64,000 bases of DNA from positions 27,440,740 to 27,504,739 of the forward strand of contig CAIIXF020000009.1 of NCBI GenBank assembly GCA_903813345.2, written 5' to 3'. The notes under the pieces were generated by a model, which was given only the letters and a program-made list of their open reading frames with translations, had not been told where the DNA came from and searched no databases. This stretch comes from Owenia fusiformis (taxonomy: Eukaryota > Annelida > Polychaeta > Sabellida > Oweniidae). Positions within the stretch are counted from its first letter, which is position 1. Each line of letters opens with the position of its first letter. Positions 10,965 through 23,321 of this stretch are shown here, one piece after another. A program made the translations under genes and the position numbers.

Positions 10965-13485
10965 GTTTAGTTTTAAAAAAGTTTAATCAATTAGGCAATT
11001 AGTTATTGTACTTTGAGATAATTAACATCAACTCTTTCAAAAATTCAAGATGGCCGCCAATGGATACCATGGGACAATATTTCATTCTGGGAACATGCAA
11101 AAATCTTAAGTATGGAGCTTTAGGATTACAAAAATGTACATTAAAAAATACATCTTTGGGGTGCATGGGATCATACCTTCCTACTAGACTATTTTGAGTT
11201 CAGGGTTATAAAGCATACGTTATACAAATTATTACAAAATATTTTGTTCTTTCAAAAAGCGTACTAAACATGTTTTACAAACACTACGACAATATACTTA
11301 GCCTGATATTTATAATGTACAATTTATAAATAACATAACAATCAAATAGAGATAATGACATACATGTTTATGATTCATAAAGTCATACAGATAACATATT
11401 TACATAAAACAAAACTAGAATAAAGTAACCTAACATTTACTTTGGCTTGGGGCGCGTATGGTGCTAATCATACGCGCTATTATATAAAGTGGCATTCAAA
11501 GTTCAAGAATACGGTAATTAATGACGTTACGTAATGAAGTATTACGTAAAGAGAGGTATCTGACTCCTGTACACATGCTGCTGATCAGACAAACGAATAT
11601 GCCCAGTAGATAGCTCCCATGATAGAAAAGGGGTGGTGAGGTATCTGACTCCCGACCATGCTTGGTAGTTCGCGAAGACCTGACTCCCAAGACGAATAGT
11701 GCGGTAGATAGCCCCATGGAGAGATCTCCCGCAAAGTACGGAAGATGGGTAATTTAGACATATATAATACAATACAATACTGTCACATTGCCCAATGTTA
11801 TCAGAAGTTCCAAAAACAACTAAATTATTAATTGTTGCCAGTCTGTAGTCAAAATTTTGCATGATATCAGCGCGTAATCGTTCAAGGAGAACATCTTCAC
11901 AAAAATGTGAAGATTAGAATATATAGTTTGCATTATTCACGGGATATAAAGCCAGTGAACCTCATTGTAATCATTGTTATCTCACAAAGTGAGTCTGTGT
12001 TCGACATTATGTGACCACCAAGGCGTCTACCCGTCCATCGGTCCGTCTGCGTGCGTCTGTCCGTCTAGTTGCTATAGACGCAAAATTTGGCCCCTAAACA
12101 CTACATTTACCGAAAGAACCCTCCCCTCCGGTTTTTGAGAAACCGGTGATGTTGACATAAAATACTATGTATGAAACATTCACAGAAGACTTGATAAGTA
12201 TTAGTTGGTATGGGATAAACAATACTAGAAGCCTCATGAATAAAAAACAAATGTTGACACTCACGGAATTGGGGAAAAAGTGGGAATTGCTTTTTCTTTA
12301 CAGAATTAATGCGACTACATTTCATTGTGTTAGCACAGGCATAATCGTCTATTTTTTGTATCGATTCCCTGGATGATCACAGTAATTATCTAGAAATAGT
12401 AATTACATTTAACTGAATTACAGTTTACTTACTACAATTTTCAGGCTGCTCATAGCTAAACATTTGATGTTCTCCCAAAAGCCTTGGAAATGCTTCTCAA
12501 GTGTGCAACCTACCTTTGAGTAATTTCAATTTCCTCCATTTCCCTCTTATATAAAACAGCTATTTGGACCAGAGGGCATTGACCCAGGGAATTATCTATG
12601 TCAAGGAACTAGCTATCACATGTTTTTAGGGTGTTAAAACCGTGACATTGTAATATTTGGGGCTTACTACTCATTTGAAGTAATCTTAAACCACGACAAT
12701 GCAGATCAATTTAACGTTAGCAACATGAAACAGTCACCGATGATTCCATGCTCCTGATGCAGGTAGACGTTCCTTTTATTGATGTTATGCGTTCGTCAAA
12801 TACATGAACGACCATACTATTACCAGATCATATGAGCAGACTCTAGTTCCTAGTCTTTGATCTTTGCTATCTGATAGATCTCAAATACGTTAAGATAGTC
12901 TACAATGACACCAAGCAAAAATGAACAAACACCACGTTGAAACAAACATTCAAAAATATAAAAGCAAACGTATTTAACATAATTGATAAAATCTAATGAA
13001 TTTCAAACATACCTGTATTTGTACCCGTGATGTTCAAAAATCACTCTTCATTAGCCTGGTACCTGCAATTCATGATAGTCCCTTATTATATATCCATATT
13101 GAAGTTATAAATATATGTAACATTTCCATACCATTCTCAATATATATGTGATGGTAGAAACGGTTTGTCAATAACTTACTAGCTTTGATGGTACTTACTA
13201 ATCCAATGATCTCGAGAAACTAATATAAACAGGGTTCCATACTGCAGTGTTCAGCAATGATTTCTGCCTGCCTATCGTGCATTATTAATGATTTTACTGT
13301 TTATAGTATATATTGACATTCAAAACAGTACTTAATCCAATTCATTTGTAATTTGGTTTCCCATCGGTACATGATTTTCGTGATCTGTCTCATTTATTAG
13401 TTTTAACTGTGATTTTATACACCAGAGGCCCACCAGAGTTAATCGAATGCCTGTATTATTCAATACTCTCCATAGACTATAACAT
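10965..13485. other. Non-coding stretch
   Basis: No gene recognised on either strand. A few short frames (11542-11862 minus, 12107-12325 minus) have no family signature or splice-supported context. Confidence 0.4.
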
Positions 13486-13497
13486 GTATAAGGAATA

Positions 13498-13802
13498 CAA
13501 GGAGGATTGGCTCCCAGAGTGCACCACCGATATTCTGTCCCATATATGGGTATGTCGTAATACAAAATTCGAATTCAAACAGCCGCCATTTTGTTCACTT
13601 CAACATTTAAATCGTGAATTTTGGCCTTATTTCCAAACGAAAAATTCCAAAACTCACAAGAAACGATCGAGATATTGGTTCGAATCTTTTGAACTGTTTA
13701 TTTTGAATTTATAGTCGGTTTTAATTTCAGAAAATAACGACATTTCGACGTTTTCATTGTTGGAAAATATCGAGTTTCGATCCTGGGAGCCAATCCTCCT
13801 TG
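13498..13802. mobile_element. Second full copy of the CAAGGAGG inverted-repeat transposon
   Basis: 305 bp, starting CAAGGAGGATTGGCTCCCAG and ending with its complement, about 90 percent identical by eye to the copy at 6530. The direct repeat outside the ends here is 7 bp (AGGAATA at 13491-13497 and 13803-13809), against 9 bp at the other copy. One flank may have mutated. Confidence 0.9.
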
Positions 13803-13809
13803 AGGAATA

Positions 13810-16360
13810 CTAATATACTGGTACGTCCGGAGATTGTTCTGAGTGACATCTTTTCCATCTATGTGTACATGTATTCATACCAAACAAAAATTGAAACATT
13901 TCCTGGGATCGATCCAGCGGCCTCTATTTTTCGACAAAATGATTGCCACGAAGCATTAATCTAGAATTAGAGGTACTTGTACTATCTAGTATACGTGATA
14001 GTGACAATACTTCAATTTACATTTACGATTTTTATAATAATCAGGTATCTTTTACTGTTCCAAATATGAGATCTCAATGAGCTTCTATTTGCGGCAATGG
14101 TGAAACATAAGATGTAAATATCTGTGAAATGTATGAGTTTTACAATCAATAACTCTAAATTAAATGCAATTAAAAATCTATATTTCTTTGAATGAGATAA
14201 AACGGAATGGCATTTCTAGAAAAAAGACAGATAAACGTAATAAAGTAAAAAAGGGAACACTTGTCAGCTTCAGTCCGTTCCAGATTCTATCATTCATTTA
14301 CTATTTGGCAGGTTATGCATTGGAGTGAATTATCGCTTGCTTATTAAAATATATTTGTGACCTCTAAAAGTAAATTTTGAATAGATTCACGATTTTTTGG
14401 AACAAAAAGTTTTTCGAAAACCACTTTTTCATTTTTTTCACATATCACACTTTGATATAATTGGGTAAGAGTATGTAATATTAGCCAAAGCGGTCTAAAC
14501 TTTATATGGGGACTTTAAAAGCAGCTCATAATCCTTAACTCTTTTCATGTATCGCTTGCAAATTTTAATTTTTCCTCTGTTGAAATATCCAAATATCCAA
14601 ACGACGTCAAGTATTAACAATACACTTTTTGTGCATCTCGAAGAAGGCAAGGTTCTGTGATCCAGCAATGTGTATTCCGAAAGAAAAACTTCAGAAATAT
14701 CAACAATTTTTATATAGTAGGAGATTACATTCGAAATCACAACTTTCAAAATATTTGTTTCAACCAAGAATTGTAAGAACTTGAATCATGTTGTTAATTT
14801 TTCAAACCGCATATCCTCATCTACGTTCTTTGACAAGGATGAATCCATTTGAAAACATGCATTTTCTTGATTATTCTTCAAAACTACCCTTGAAATATAA
14901 GTATGTAGGATATTACAGTGTAAATCGATACGCATCTGTTTGCTCCATATCTGTCAATATTCGAAAACAGAACTTTAAGTCATTCTATATGTAAACAAGA
15001 AAAAATACATGGTTGGTTCAAAATGAGAAATGACAAATAACATACTTCTCTTGAAGTAGGGGTATACAGGGACATAGTGAAAATTCAGAAATTTAGGCCA
15101 TATTCCCAAGATTGCTTCACAGATATGTAACAGAACATCAAAATTATAATTTATACGTTTGCTGATAGGTATATTGAAAATAATTAACCAGAGGTTTACT
15201 TCAATTGTGGCACAATTCTTAGTAAATATCGATGAACATACGGATTTCGAATGTTGACTTAGTTACTGGACTTGACTGTAAAGGGAACATTTACATTATT
15301 TTATGACTGTTCAGATCGACAACCTCTTAAATGAACAATTGATTATTGACTTTAATACACAAGCTCATAACACAAGGGCTAAAACAATAGGGTCCTATGA
15401 CTCCCATCATGTATTGGCTATTAAACATACATTCCATTACTCCATAACAGTGACTGCATATCATAAAAAAGTATTGCCTGCACAGTTAACCGACTCCAAC
15501 ACAATATACACTTCAAAAAAACATTGATCATTGAACGAGTGGAGCACCAACGAGGAAGATTAAAGGCGACTTGGATATAAGGCCAAATATTCATTTTAGA
15601 TAAACAAAAATCTATAATAACCGTCACTGCGGATACTGTTAAAGTCATTATGTTATTAAACTATAAATCAAATATAGGATATCTCAATCAATCTATCCAG
15701 CTCTAAAAAAATTAAGGTACTTTTTATAACGTTATGTACTCGTTTTTTAAGACGCGGACGACGTCAGAAGAAAGACAGATGGTGTCTGAAGTTGGGGAAA
15801 ACCACAAGAATCTGCGGATACGTCTCTTGTAATACCAAAACTAAGGAGAATATGGGCACGTACACGGACACGAGTGGCAGTGACAACGGCATGCGTAAGG
15901 TTCATTACGGTTCTCGCAGAATATAAGGATCATCAACAGAGGGAACTGCACTCAACGCTTTACAACGCGTCCAAACATACATTTCAGGGGTGTACGACAC
16001 AAAACATTTTGCAGACATTTTCCAAAATGATTTAATAATTTAAGAGACTCAATGAATGTTAAACTAATGACAAGCCAACCAATATTGGTATTCATTGATT
16101 GTGTGTTAAAAGAGCAGCAAATAGAATGTAAAAGGTATTTATTTACATTAGCCTTTATTAACATAGCTAAACACCAATGTGATGGTAACATTACTCTCCT
16201 TTTATTGTGTAATTATCGTGATTTTATACAATAGAGCATATCATAAGTATAACAGGATAGAGCATTAGGTGATCTGAACTACATATGACAAGGCATTAAT
16301 ATGACAAAATGTCACTACCTGGAAATGGTTACAAAAGTGTAACAATTGTTACATATAGAG
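13810..16360. other. Non-coding stretch
   Basis: No exon recognised. Frames such as 14495-14767 minus and 15303-15527 plus show no domain and no conserved context. Confidence 0.4.
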
Positions 16361-16364
16361 GTTA

Positions 16365-16770
16365 AATCCTAAATCTAAAGTCAGATTAGAACTTCGGAGA
16401 ATTTGTAAATGATTTTGAAAAAATTGTCAATTTGAGGCAAGTTCTCAAATCTAAAGTCAGATTTGAACCTCTGAGAACTTGAACATGATTTTGAAAAAAA
16501 TTGAAGCCAGTCTAAACGGTACTTGTTAAGTTACTTGTTAAATTATTGGAAGTTGTAAAATTAAATTTTGTTACAAGCATTTTATCACATGAAATTTGAC
16601 CCTTTCGACCTTGAGAAGGTCATTGGTCAAATTTCAAATGTAAAGTCAGACTTCTAAGAATGTGTAGATAAGGTCATTGAGGGTCAAATCTCAAATGTAA
16701 AGTCAGGTTTGAACTTCTGAAAACTTGTAGATGATTAAAAAAATTGAAGTCAGTCTAAACACAATTGAAA
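16365..16770. repeat. Degenerate tandem repeat, about 110-130 bp period
   Basis: About three irregular copies of a unit containing AATCTAAAGTCAG, GAACTTCTGAGAACTTG and GATTTTGAAAAAATTGAAG, interrupted by variable spacers. No coding capacity. Confidence 0.7.
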
Positions 16771-16779
16771 GACCATGGG

Positions 16780-17550
16780 TTTTGTTACAAGAGTTGCTGA
16801 CCGCCGCCCAGAAAAAGCTGGAGACCATAACAGTATGTCACATTGGCGGTGACATAAAATTGAGATTGATAATTGGAGACCAAAGCTATATAAAAATATT
16901 GGAATAAGGAACACCACTTTTCTTTATTATTTTGTAATTCTTCATGCTTTATATGTTCAATTTTGATTTGATACACTATCTGGTATCCAATCTATTAGTC
17001 GTGTAGTTGTGATATATGAGCTTCATTATAGCATACATAACACTTAACATTGTCTCCTCTCTGGACTTAATGAAAATTTCTAATGATAAATCTTGATTGG
17101 GTAAATTACATTCTCATCTAACAATATGTTTACCTTCATCCCAGTTTGTGTTTCACTCAAGTACTGGAGCATTATTAAGCTCGGTCGACATTTTGAATTC
17201 TTTGCTATAACAACGACTAATCTGCGCAGATTTGATGACTTATATTACTCCTAACTCACTTCCTTTCTTGTTTCAGAATAAAGGTGAACACACGGACAAT
17301 AAAAGCAACTATTGATGATGTGACACGGGTGTAAGAATAACGGTTTGAGTGACATCGATTGGTACATTGATCTGGATTTCTCTTGATCTCCAAATAATTG
17401 ATACACGCATGGTTTAGAACCAATAAAAGCAGATAACTTTGTAGTAGCATAGACGTTTTATTGGAAACCTTCACCTATGTTGATGATGATGTCGAAAAAA
17501 CAGAGGTCCGCGAAATTCGTTGAAAAAGCAATGAAAAAAGTATAATGACT
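16780..17550. other. Region upstream of the GPCR gene
   Basis: No coding exon seen. Any 5' UTR and promoter of the downstream receptor gene would lie here or further upstream; no specific element is recognised. Confidence 0.35.
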
Positions 17551-17575
17551 TTCATTGTTTTATCAAGTAAATAAC

Positions 17576-20521
17576 ATGTCAATTAGTTTCATATTGCAGC
17601 TTTACATGCTCAATGTAATGGCGTGGTGGAGCGAATCAAGTCCTTCAATTCGATCCGGCATGGACGACGAATTAATAGTTGATCGGTATTCTAGACTGGG
17701 CGACTTGAACATTGGTGCACTTTTTCCAGTTCACCGTTATCACCCAACTAGGTTTTGTAGCATTTACTTACGAGAATTAGGCGTGCTCCAGAGGATGGAG
17801 GCGCTCGCGTTTGCCGTTAAAGAAGTTAACAATAGGTCAGATTTACTGCCAAACATAACCTTAGGGTTTGTAGTCTTGGATGACTGTTACAAGCCAACAA
17901 CTGCACTTGCACAAGTCTTGTTATTCGCAAAGACTCCGAAAACATGTGAATGTACATGTGCGTCGAGTTTTCCTGGATCGCCACCTTTATATTATGATGT
18001 AATTGGAACGATAGGAGCCGAAGGTAGTCAGAATTCTCTCCAAATTGCGGATGTCATGACACTCTTGCGTACTCCTCAGATAAGTTACACAGCGACAACA
18101 CCATCATTAACCAACAAATTTCAGTATCCATATTTCATGCGCATGGTCCCTTCTGACAGGTACCAAGCAAAGGCGATCGTTGATCTTCTTGTTCACTTCA
18201 ACTGGACCTATGTATCTATAGTATACGCAGATAGTACCTATGGCATTGGAGGTTTTAAAGGCATAAGGAATCTTCTTTTTAATTATAACATCTGCCTCGC
18301 TGCCACCATTGAAGTGTCACAGGACTATGATACATTAGATTACATGGAACTGGTGTCTACATTGTCTTCTGAAAACGCTAGGGTGGTTATAATATTTGCT
18401 CCTCTTGTGATCGCACAATCTGTTTTGATAGCCGTAAGAGCAGGCGGATACCACTACAACTTTACTTTTATTGGTAGCGACGCATGGGGCAGGAACATAC
18501 AAGATCTCGAACACCTGGAAGAAACTGCACATGGGCTACTAAGTGTCCAGATTGCCTCGAATACAGTTGATAGATTTGATGAACATTTTAAATCTCTCAC
18601 TCCGGAATCACATTATGACAATCCATGGTTCAACGATTTTTGGGAAAATCACTTCATGTGCTTGATTAATGGCTTTAACTCAACACCTTCGCACCGTCTG
18701 CTGTGTCCGTCGAACTTAACATGGTCTGAATCTAATGGGTACAAACCTGAAATTTTTACTTCTCTTGTTATGGACTCTGTATTTACGTATGCGTATGCAC
18801 TTGATGCTTACATTAAAGGTAACTGTTCTAATATGAATAAGTTTGAAATAATGAATTGTGTTACTGGTAAAGGATTGTTGTCGTATCTCAAAAATACGTC
18901 ATTTGAAGGGGAGACAGGAGCAATTCAATTTGATAAGAATGGAGATGGACTAGCAAACTACACCATTAACAACCTACAACGGAATTCTGAGGGTAACTAT
19001 GAGATACACACGGTGGCAACATGGAGCTCCCAAAGCAGATCCTTGTTATTTAATGGGGCGGACGTGCAGTTCAAACAACAGATACTAAATGCGGGAAATT
19101 CTGTCCCGGAGTCGTATTGTAGCGATCCATGCCCAGTGCATTACAAACAGATTCCGGATGTGAAACCTTGTTGTTGGTTGTGTGAAGAATGCGATCAAGA
19201 CCAAATGACTTATGTCAGAGATGGTTATATCGCATGCAAAAACTGCCCCAAAAAGTATTGGCCAGATCAACAATTCTTCAATGAATGCATTCCAATCGAG
19301 CCTATTCATGTAGAATTCTCTCACCCATTGGGAATAACACTTTCAACACTTGCCTCAATAGGAATTGTGATCTCACTGATGGTTTTAGGGGTGTTTATCA
19401 TCAACAAAGACGACGTCCTTATCAAGGCCTGCAGTAAAGAATTATCCTATCTGATGATGGCGGGGGTTATTATCACGTTCCTTTTTGTGTTTCTTCAGCT
19501 CGTGAGGCCTAGTCAAGGTGTATGTTTGATGAACTATGTTGGATTTGCCCTGACCTTCACGACATTGTACGCCCCATTGGTGACACGTACTAATCGTATA
19601 TACAGAATCTTTGACTCCGGAAAGAGGTCCGTAAAAAGGCCTAAAATGGTGGATGGAAGGTCACAGCTCATCATTGCATTTTCCATTATTGGAATCCATG
19701 TAAGTCTTCCGATCCCAAGCTTAATTTTAATACATAAAGCCATACTGCTATGTATCATATTAAGTATTATGCACGAAGTAGTTTTTATTGAATTGTTTTT
19801 TATTCAATTTCAGATGGTGATTATTATTGTGGTTATAATCGTCACTAAAGATACGTCGTACGCCATGGAGTTTCAGCCAGATAGACGCAAAGTACAGTTG
19901 ATCTGCTTTTTCCCCAATTCAGCCTTTTTATTCTCTCTCAGTTACAACCTCATTCTAGTGGTATCATGTACATTCTATGCCATAAAAACAAGAAAACTAC
20001 CAAACAATTACAACGAGTCTAGGTTCATTAGCTTCTGCGTCTATACCACTATATTGATGTGGCTCGCCTTTATCGCCACATACTTCAGCTCGACATCTAA
20101 TGCTTACTACAAAGTTGCGTTCCTCTCAACCGCAATGATAGCGAATTCAACAGTGATCTTGGCCTGTCTGTACATTCCAAAAGTCTATGCCCTTTACTGT
20201 GTAAGCAAGGAGGAGCTGAACATAAACACGGGTATGACCTCTTACCATGGAAATCAAAACAGATGGAGAAAGTCTAAAATACCTGCGAGCTTTATTGGGA
20301 AACTCCAACTGCGAAAAGCAAAACAGTTTGGGAATAAAATAGACAGTGACCATCCGTCTGTTTACGCAGTGGAAGGTGACGACGCTAATGGCAGTGATGA
20401 ACCTACTGTTATTAAAAATAATGGTGTTCACATTAAAAAGGCCAGACTTAGTCCGATCAAGCAACAGAAGAATGACATTCATATCAGTACAATAGCTGGA
20501 ACAAGTACCGACTCGGCCTAA
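17576..20521 (+). CDS. Metabotropic-glutamate-receptor-like class C GPCR (two exons)
   Basis: Seven-transmembrane receptor with a large extracellular ligand-binding domain, expected to signal through G proteins. I start at ATG 17576, which opens a hydrophobic signal sequence; the frame extends to a non-ATG at 17555. Order: signal peptide; Venus-flytrap domain (about residues 30-490; GALFPVHRY, NWTYVSIVYA and FIGSDAWG are typical); nine-cysteine domain (about 508-570); seven TM segments from about 587; Ser/Lys-rich tail without an obvious PDZ ligand. The TM3 and second-loop cysteines and the TRKLPNNYNESRFI segment match mGluRs. The reading frame is unbroken, but 19700-19813 (GTAAGT...TTTTCAG, 114 nt) inserts 38 residues into TM5 where mGluRs have none, so it is an in-frame intron; exons are 17576-19699 and 19814-20521 (943 residues). 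No upstream exon needed, none excluded. Endogenous ligand unknown. Confidence 0.88.
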   Translation: MSISFILQLYMLNVMAWWSESSPSIRSGMDDELIVDRYSRLGDLNIGALFPVHRYHPTRFCSIYLRELGVLQRMEALAFAVKEVNNRSDLLPNITLGFVVLDDCYKPTTALAQVLLFAKTPKTCECTCASSFPGSPPLYYDVIGTIGAEGSQNSLQIADVMTLLRTPQISYTATTPSLTNKFQYPYFMRMVPSDRYQAKAIVDLLVHFNWTYVSIVYADSTYGIGGFKGIRNLLFNYNICLAATIEVSQDYDTLDYMELVSTLSSENARVVIIFAPLVIAQSVLIAVRAGGYHYNFTFIGSDAWGRNIQDLEHLEETAHGLLSVQIASNTVDRFDEHFKSLTPESHYDNPWFNDFWENHFMCLINGFNSTPSHRLLCPSNLTWSESNGYKPEIFTSLVMDSVFTYAYALDAYIKGNCSNMNKFEIMNCVTGKGLLSYLKNTSFEGETGAIQFDKNGDGLANYTINNLQRNSEGNYEIHTVATWSSQSRSLLFNGADVQFKQQILNAGNSVPESYCSDPCPVHYKQIPDVKPCCWLCEECDQDQMTYVRDGYIACKNCPKKYWPDQQFFNECIPIEPIHVEFSHPLGITLSTLASIGIVISLMVLGVFIINKDDVLIKACSKELSYLMMAGVIITFLFVFLQLVRPSQGVCLMNYVGFALTFTTLYAPLVTRTNRIYRIFDSGKRSVKRPKMVDGRSQLIIAFSIIGIHVSLPIPSLILIHKAILLCIILSIMHEVVFIELFFIQFQMVIIIVVIIVTKDTSYAMEFQPDRRKVQLICFFPNSAFLFSLSYNLILVVSCTFYAIKTRKLPNNYNESRFISFCVYTTILMWLAFIATYFSSTSNAYYKVAFLSTAMIANSTVILACLYIPKVYALYCVSKEELNINTGMTSYHGNQNRWRKSKIPASFIGKLQLRKAKQFGNKIDSDHPSVYAVEGDDANGSDEPTVIKNNGVHIKKARLSPIKQQKNDIHISTIAGTSTDSA
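19700..19813 (+). other. Stop-free in-frame intron of the GPCR gene
   Basis: Donor GTAAGT at 19700 and a pyrimidine-rich acceptor ending TTTCAG at 19813. Length is 114 nt (38 codons), phase 0, no stop. Removing it restores the short mGluR-type sequence GIH-MVIII in TM5. Retention would lengthen the helix by 38 mostly hydrophobic residues without changing frame. Confidence 0.85.
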
Positions 20522-20933
20522 TGTTAAGCATTGTCAGGCTGTGCAAGTCACGTTTAACTCAGTATTTTGGATAAAATTTACCTGTATTTTGATGATGTCT
20601 TTAATATATTATTGTGTGCTCTCCTCAAGCAGCTCTTCTGCGTAAAATATGAAAAATATCAATTTTTGAAAAAGCGTAATTTTTTCTCGGTCATTTGTGA
20701 AGCAAAGACTTCAATTCTTCCAGGATAATTGGTATAAGCTCTTTACATAAATTATTTTACCACCTGTCATTGCCTATTAACAAAGGTATATAAAAATTGT
20801 ATGAAAACAGCTCGTAATTTTGCCCCCTTAGGTACCCACTTTTTGATAATAGTCAAGGTTCGAAAGAGCTATCTGCATTAATCTTTCTTTAAAATGATTG
20901 ATCAATGGTATTTCTATGTTTGTCATATAAAGA

Positions 20934-20939
20934 AATAAA
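20934..20939 (+). promoter_or_regulatory. Possible polyadenylation signal of the GPCR gene
   Basis: AATAAA about 410 bases after the stop codon at 20521, in an AT-rich 3' flank. Position only; weak evidence. Confidence 0.4.
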
Positions 20940-20944
20940 AATAT

Positions 20945-22640
20945 AAATGATACTGAAGAAATAAAAAATATTTCCTCTAATAGGGGTGCGTACTTGGAGA
21001 GGGAGGGTATGTAACCACTGAAAAAAGAATTGGGCCAGAGAGGGCAATGTTAACATCAAAATTCTTTGAAAAGACATCGTAAAGGTTTATAAAATAAAAA
21101 AAGTATATCTTTCGGGTGCATGGGGAATTGGGGACCCTTCGTTCCTACTAAAGTATGTGTATTTTAAACAGAATGTCATGTGAAAGTTGATTTGAAGAAG
21201 ATATCTACCAATATACCAATATACATCTTGCTATGACGTATTGGTAATGTAGAATTACTTTGTTGACGCTATCAAATGTGATAATTGAAGAGAACGGCCT
21301 GGCAATTATCGCATCCTTAAGTGAATGTATTTTCTTTAACATAAAATTCAGTCCAATAAATGATATCTGAGTCTTTGAGTGTAAACTTGCCAGCTAGATA
21401 GATAAATCTGACCAGAAAATTACTGCCGATATTTGGAAAGGAGTGGATATAAGTGACGAATGATGGAAGAAGGTACAGCGGAAGATCAGCTAAAAAGGAG
21501 CAGTGTAAGTTTCCGATTGGTTGGACATTTGTAACGTTCATCTTTTCTTTATCTTCAATTTGTATACAAAAATCATTTTTGAGATCTGTTTGGATTCGAA
21601 TTCCATTTTGATTTCTAAATACATCTTTAATCATTGTTCACTGTTAAATGTATTTTCAATCATTGTTAACATTAAGCCTCTTATATTTGGTTTTTATAGC
21701 GCAAAAACTCTGTCAGGCCACGGCGATCGAGCACTAATAAGTCAACTTTCGGCCAACACTTAGAAACAAAAGGTGGCCGTAGACGACCTTCTGGATGCTC
21801 AAGACCATCTAGCAAAGTTTTACTTGACATAGACAAAGGTGCGTATATCTGTTAACCATGTATTTTACGAGGTTAAAAATACAATCGGTATCATTTTACG
21901 GTATTTGCCCCTTCTTACGGTATTTGCCTCTTCCTCGTTTTCGTATTCTTTTTTTGAAATTATCAAATACGACTGTATGAATACAAAGGGTAAGTATCAT
22001 ATTGATAATGATGCTATTTCCAAATATCAAGTTTTATGTTCTCCGTTAGATTATGTTCCCTGTTGGACTCTATTGTACTGCTTTTTAGCTTAATGAGTAT
22101 TTTTCTTTGCTGTTCTTAGTTGTACTTATTTGATCGGCAGAGAATTAGTGAAGCTCACCACCCATTTTCCGTATACCTTTTTATCCTATGACAAGTGAGG
22201 TTTCGGGTACAATCTAGCAATCTAGCGGGATCGGGGGCATGCCTCCAGAAAATTTTCAAAAGACCCTCTCAGCTGGTGCATTCTGAACATATCCCAGCAC
22301 AACATTCCCAATAGTAAAAACAAGAAAAATTGGGTTTTTAGAAACATGGAATGGTATTTATGAGAAATGAGATCTTCTATGCTTGATGTAAAGTAAAAAG
22401 TTACATCGTTTAATTTCTGGCATTATTACACTTTGACTTTAATTAGCTCTAGAGCTTTCAATTCTAGGTTCGGTTTCAAATCTAAAAATGGGGAAGGGGG
22501 GGGGGGTGCTAAAATGTGAGCACTTATGTTTATTAATTTGATTAAAGATAAATAACTGAATAGCACGCGTGCTGTTAGAAAAAAGAACTATTACGTTTCA
22601 TTACTTTTAGATAATTAGACGTTAAAATGGCATAAGCACT
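20945..22640. other. Non-coding stretch after the GPCR gene
   Basis: No exon recognised. Frames at 21317-21634 minus and 21839-22093 plus have no motif. A G12 run lies near 22495-22507. Confidence 0.4.
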
Positions 22641-22645
22641 GATTA

Positions 22646-22747
22646 GATAATATCTTTTGATCAAATTGATAATATCTTTTGATCAAATTGATAATATCTT
22701 TTGATCAAATTGATGATATCTTTTGATCAAATTGATAATATCTTTTG
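22646..22747. repeat. 22-bp tandem repeat, about 4.6 copies
   Basis: Direct copies of GATAATATCTTTTGATCAAA plus TT, almost identical (one copy has GATGATATC). The unit contains the palindrome TTTGATCAAA. Non-coding context. Confidence 0.95.
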
Positions 22748-23321
22748 CGTGCTTATCCTAATTTACTTTTAAAACTGGATAGCCGGGTCAATGTAACTTG
22801 CAGTGTGCTATTTTTTTAAAAAGTTGGTTTCATTGTATAAAAATTAATAATCTCACATTACTTTTCATATGAAAAATCACTCGTCTGGATTAGTGAAATT
22901 AAGTTTGTTGATCAAAATTTCGAGGCTCAATTTTTCCAAATCGGATAAAGTGATGTATACATTTGATTGCATCTACCTGAATCATCATAAAGTTGCTGGA
23001 CAAATCTAAACATTCCCGTGCCGCTGTTATATTGTATCATTTGTCAAACAATTATTTATTCTTTCTCTTGTCTGACTAATGCGTCGTCTTAATCAAATCT
23101 CTGGCTAATGTGCAGTCTTTACCCAAGTCTTTGAACCCCTATTCACTGACTATCAACGGGGGGGGATCCGAATAGGCAAACAAATGCCAAATAATGCCCA
23201 AAAATGTTGCAAAAAATATTCTAGTGGTAGGAGGGCCTCCCCTGGATCCGCCAGTGCTATTACTAACCATATATACATAAGCATACCATGGGGACAAGTG
23301 GACTTCATGCGTGACTAAATT

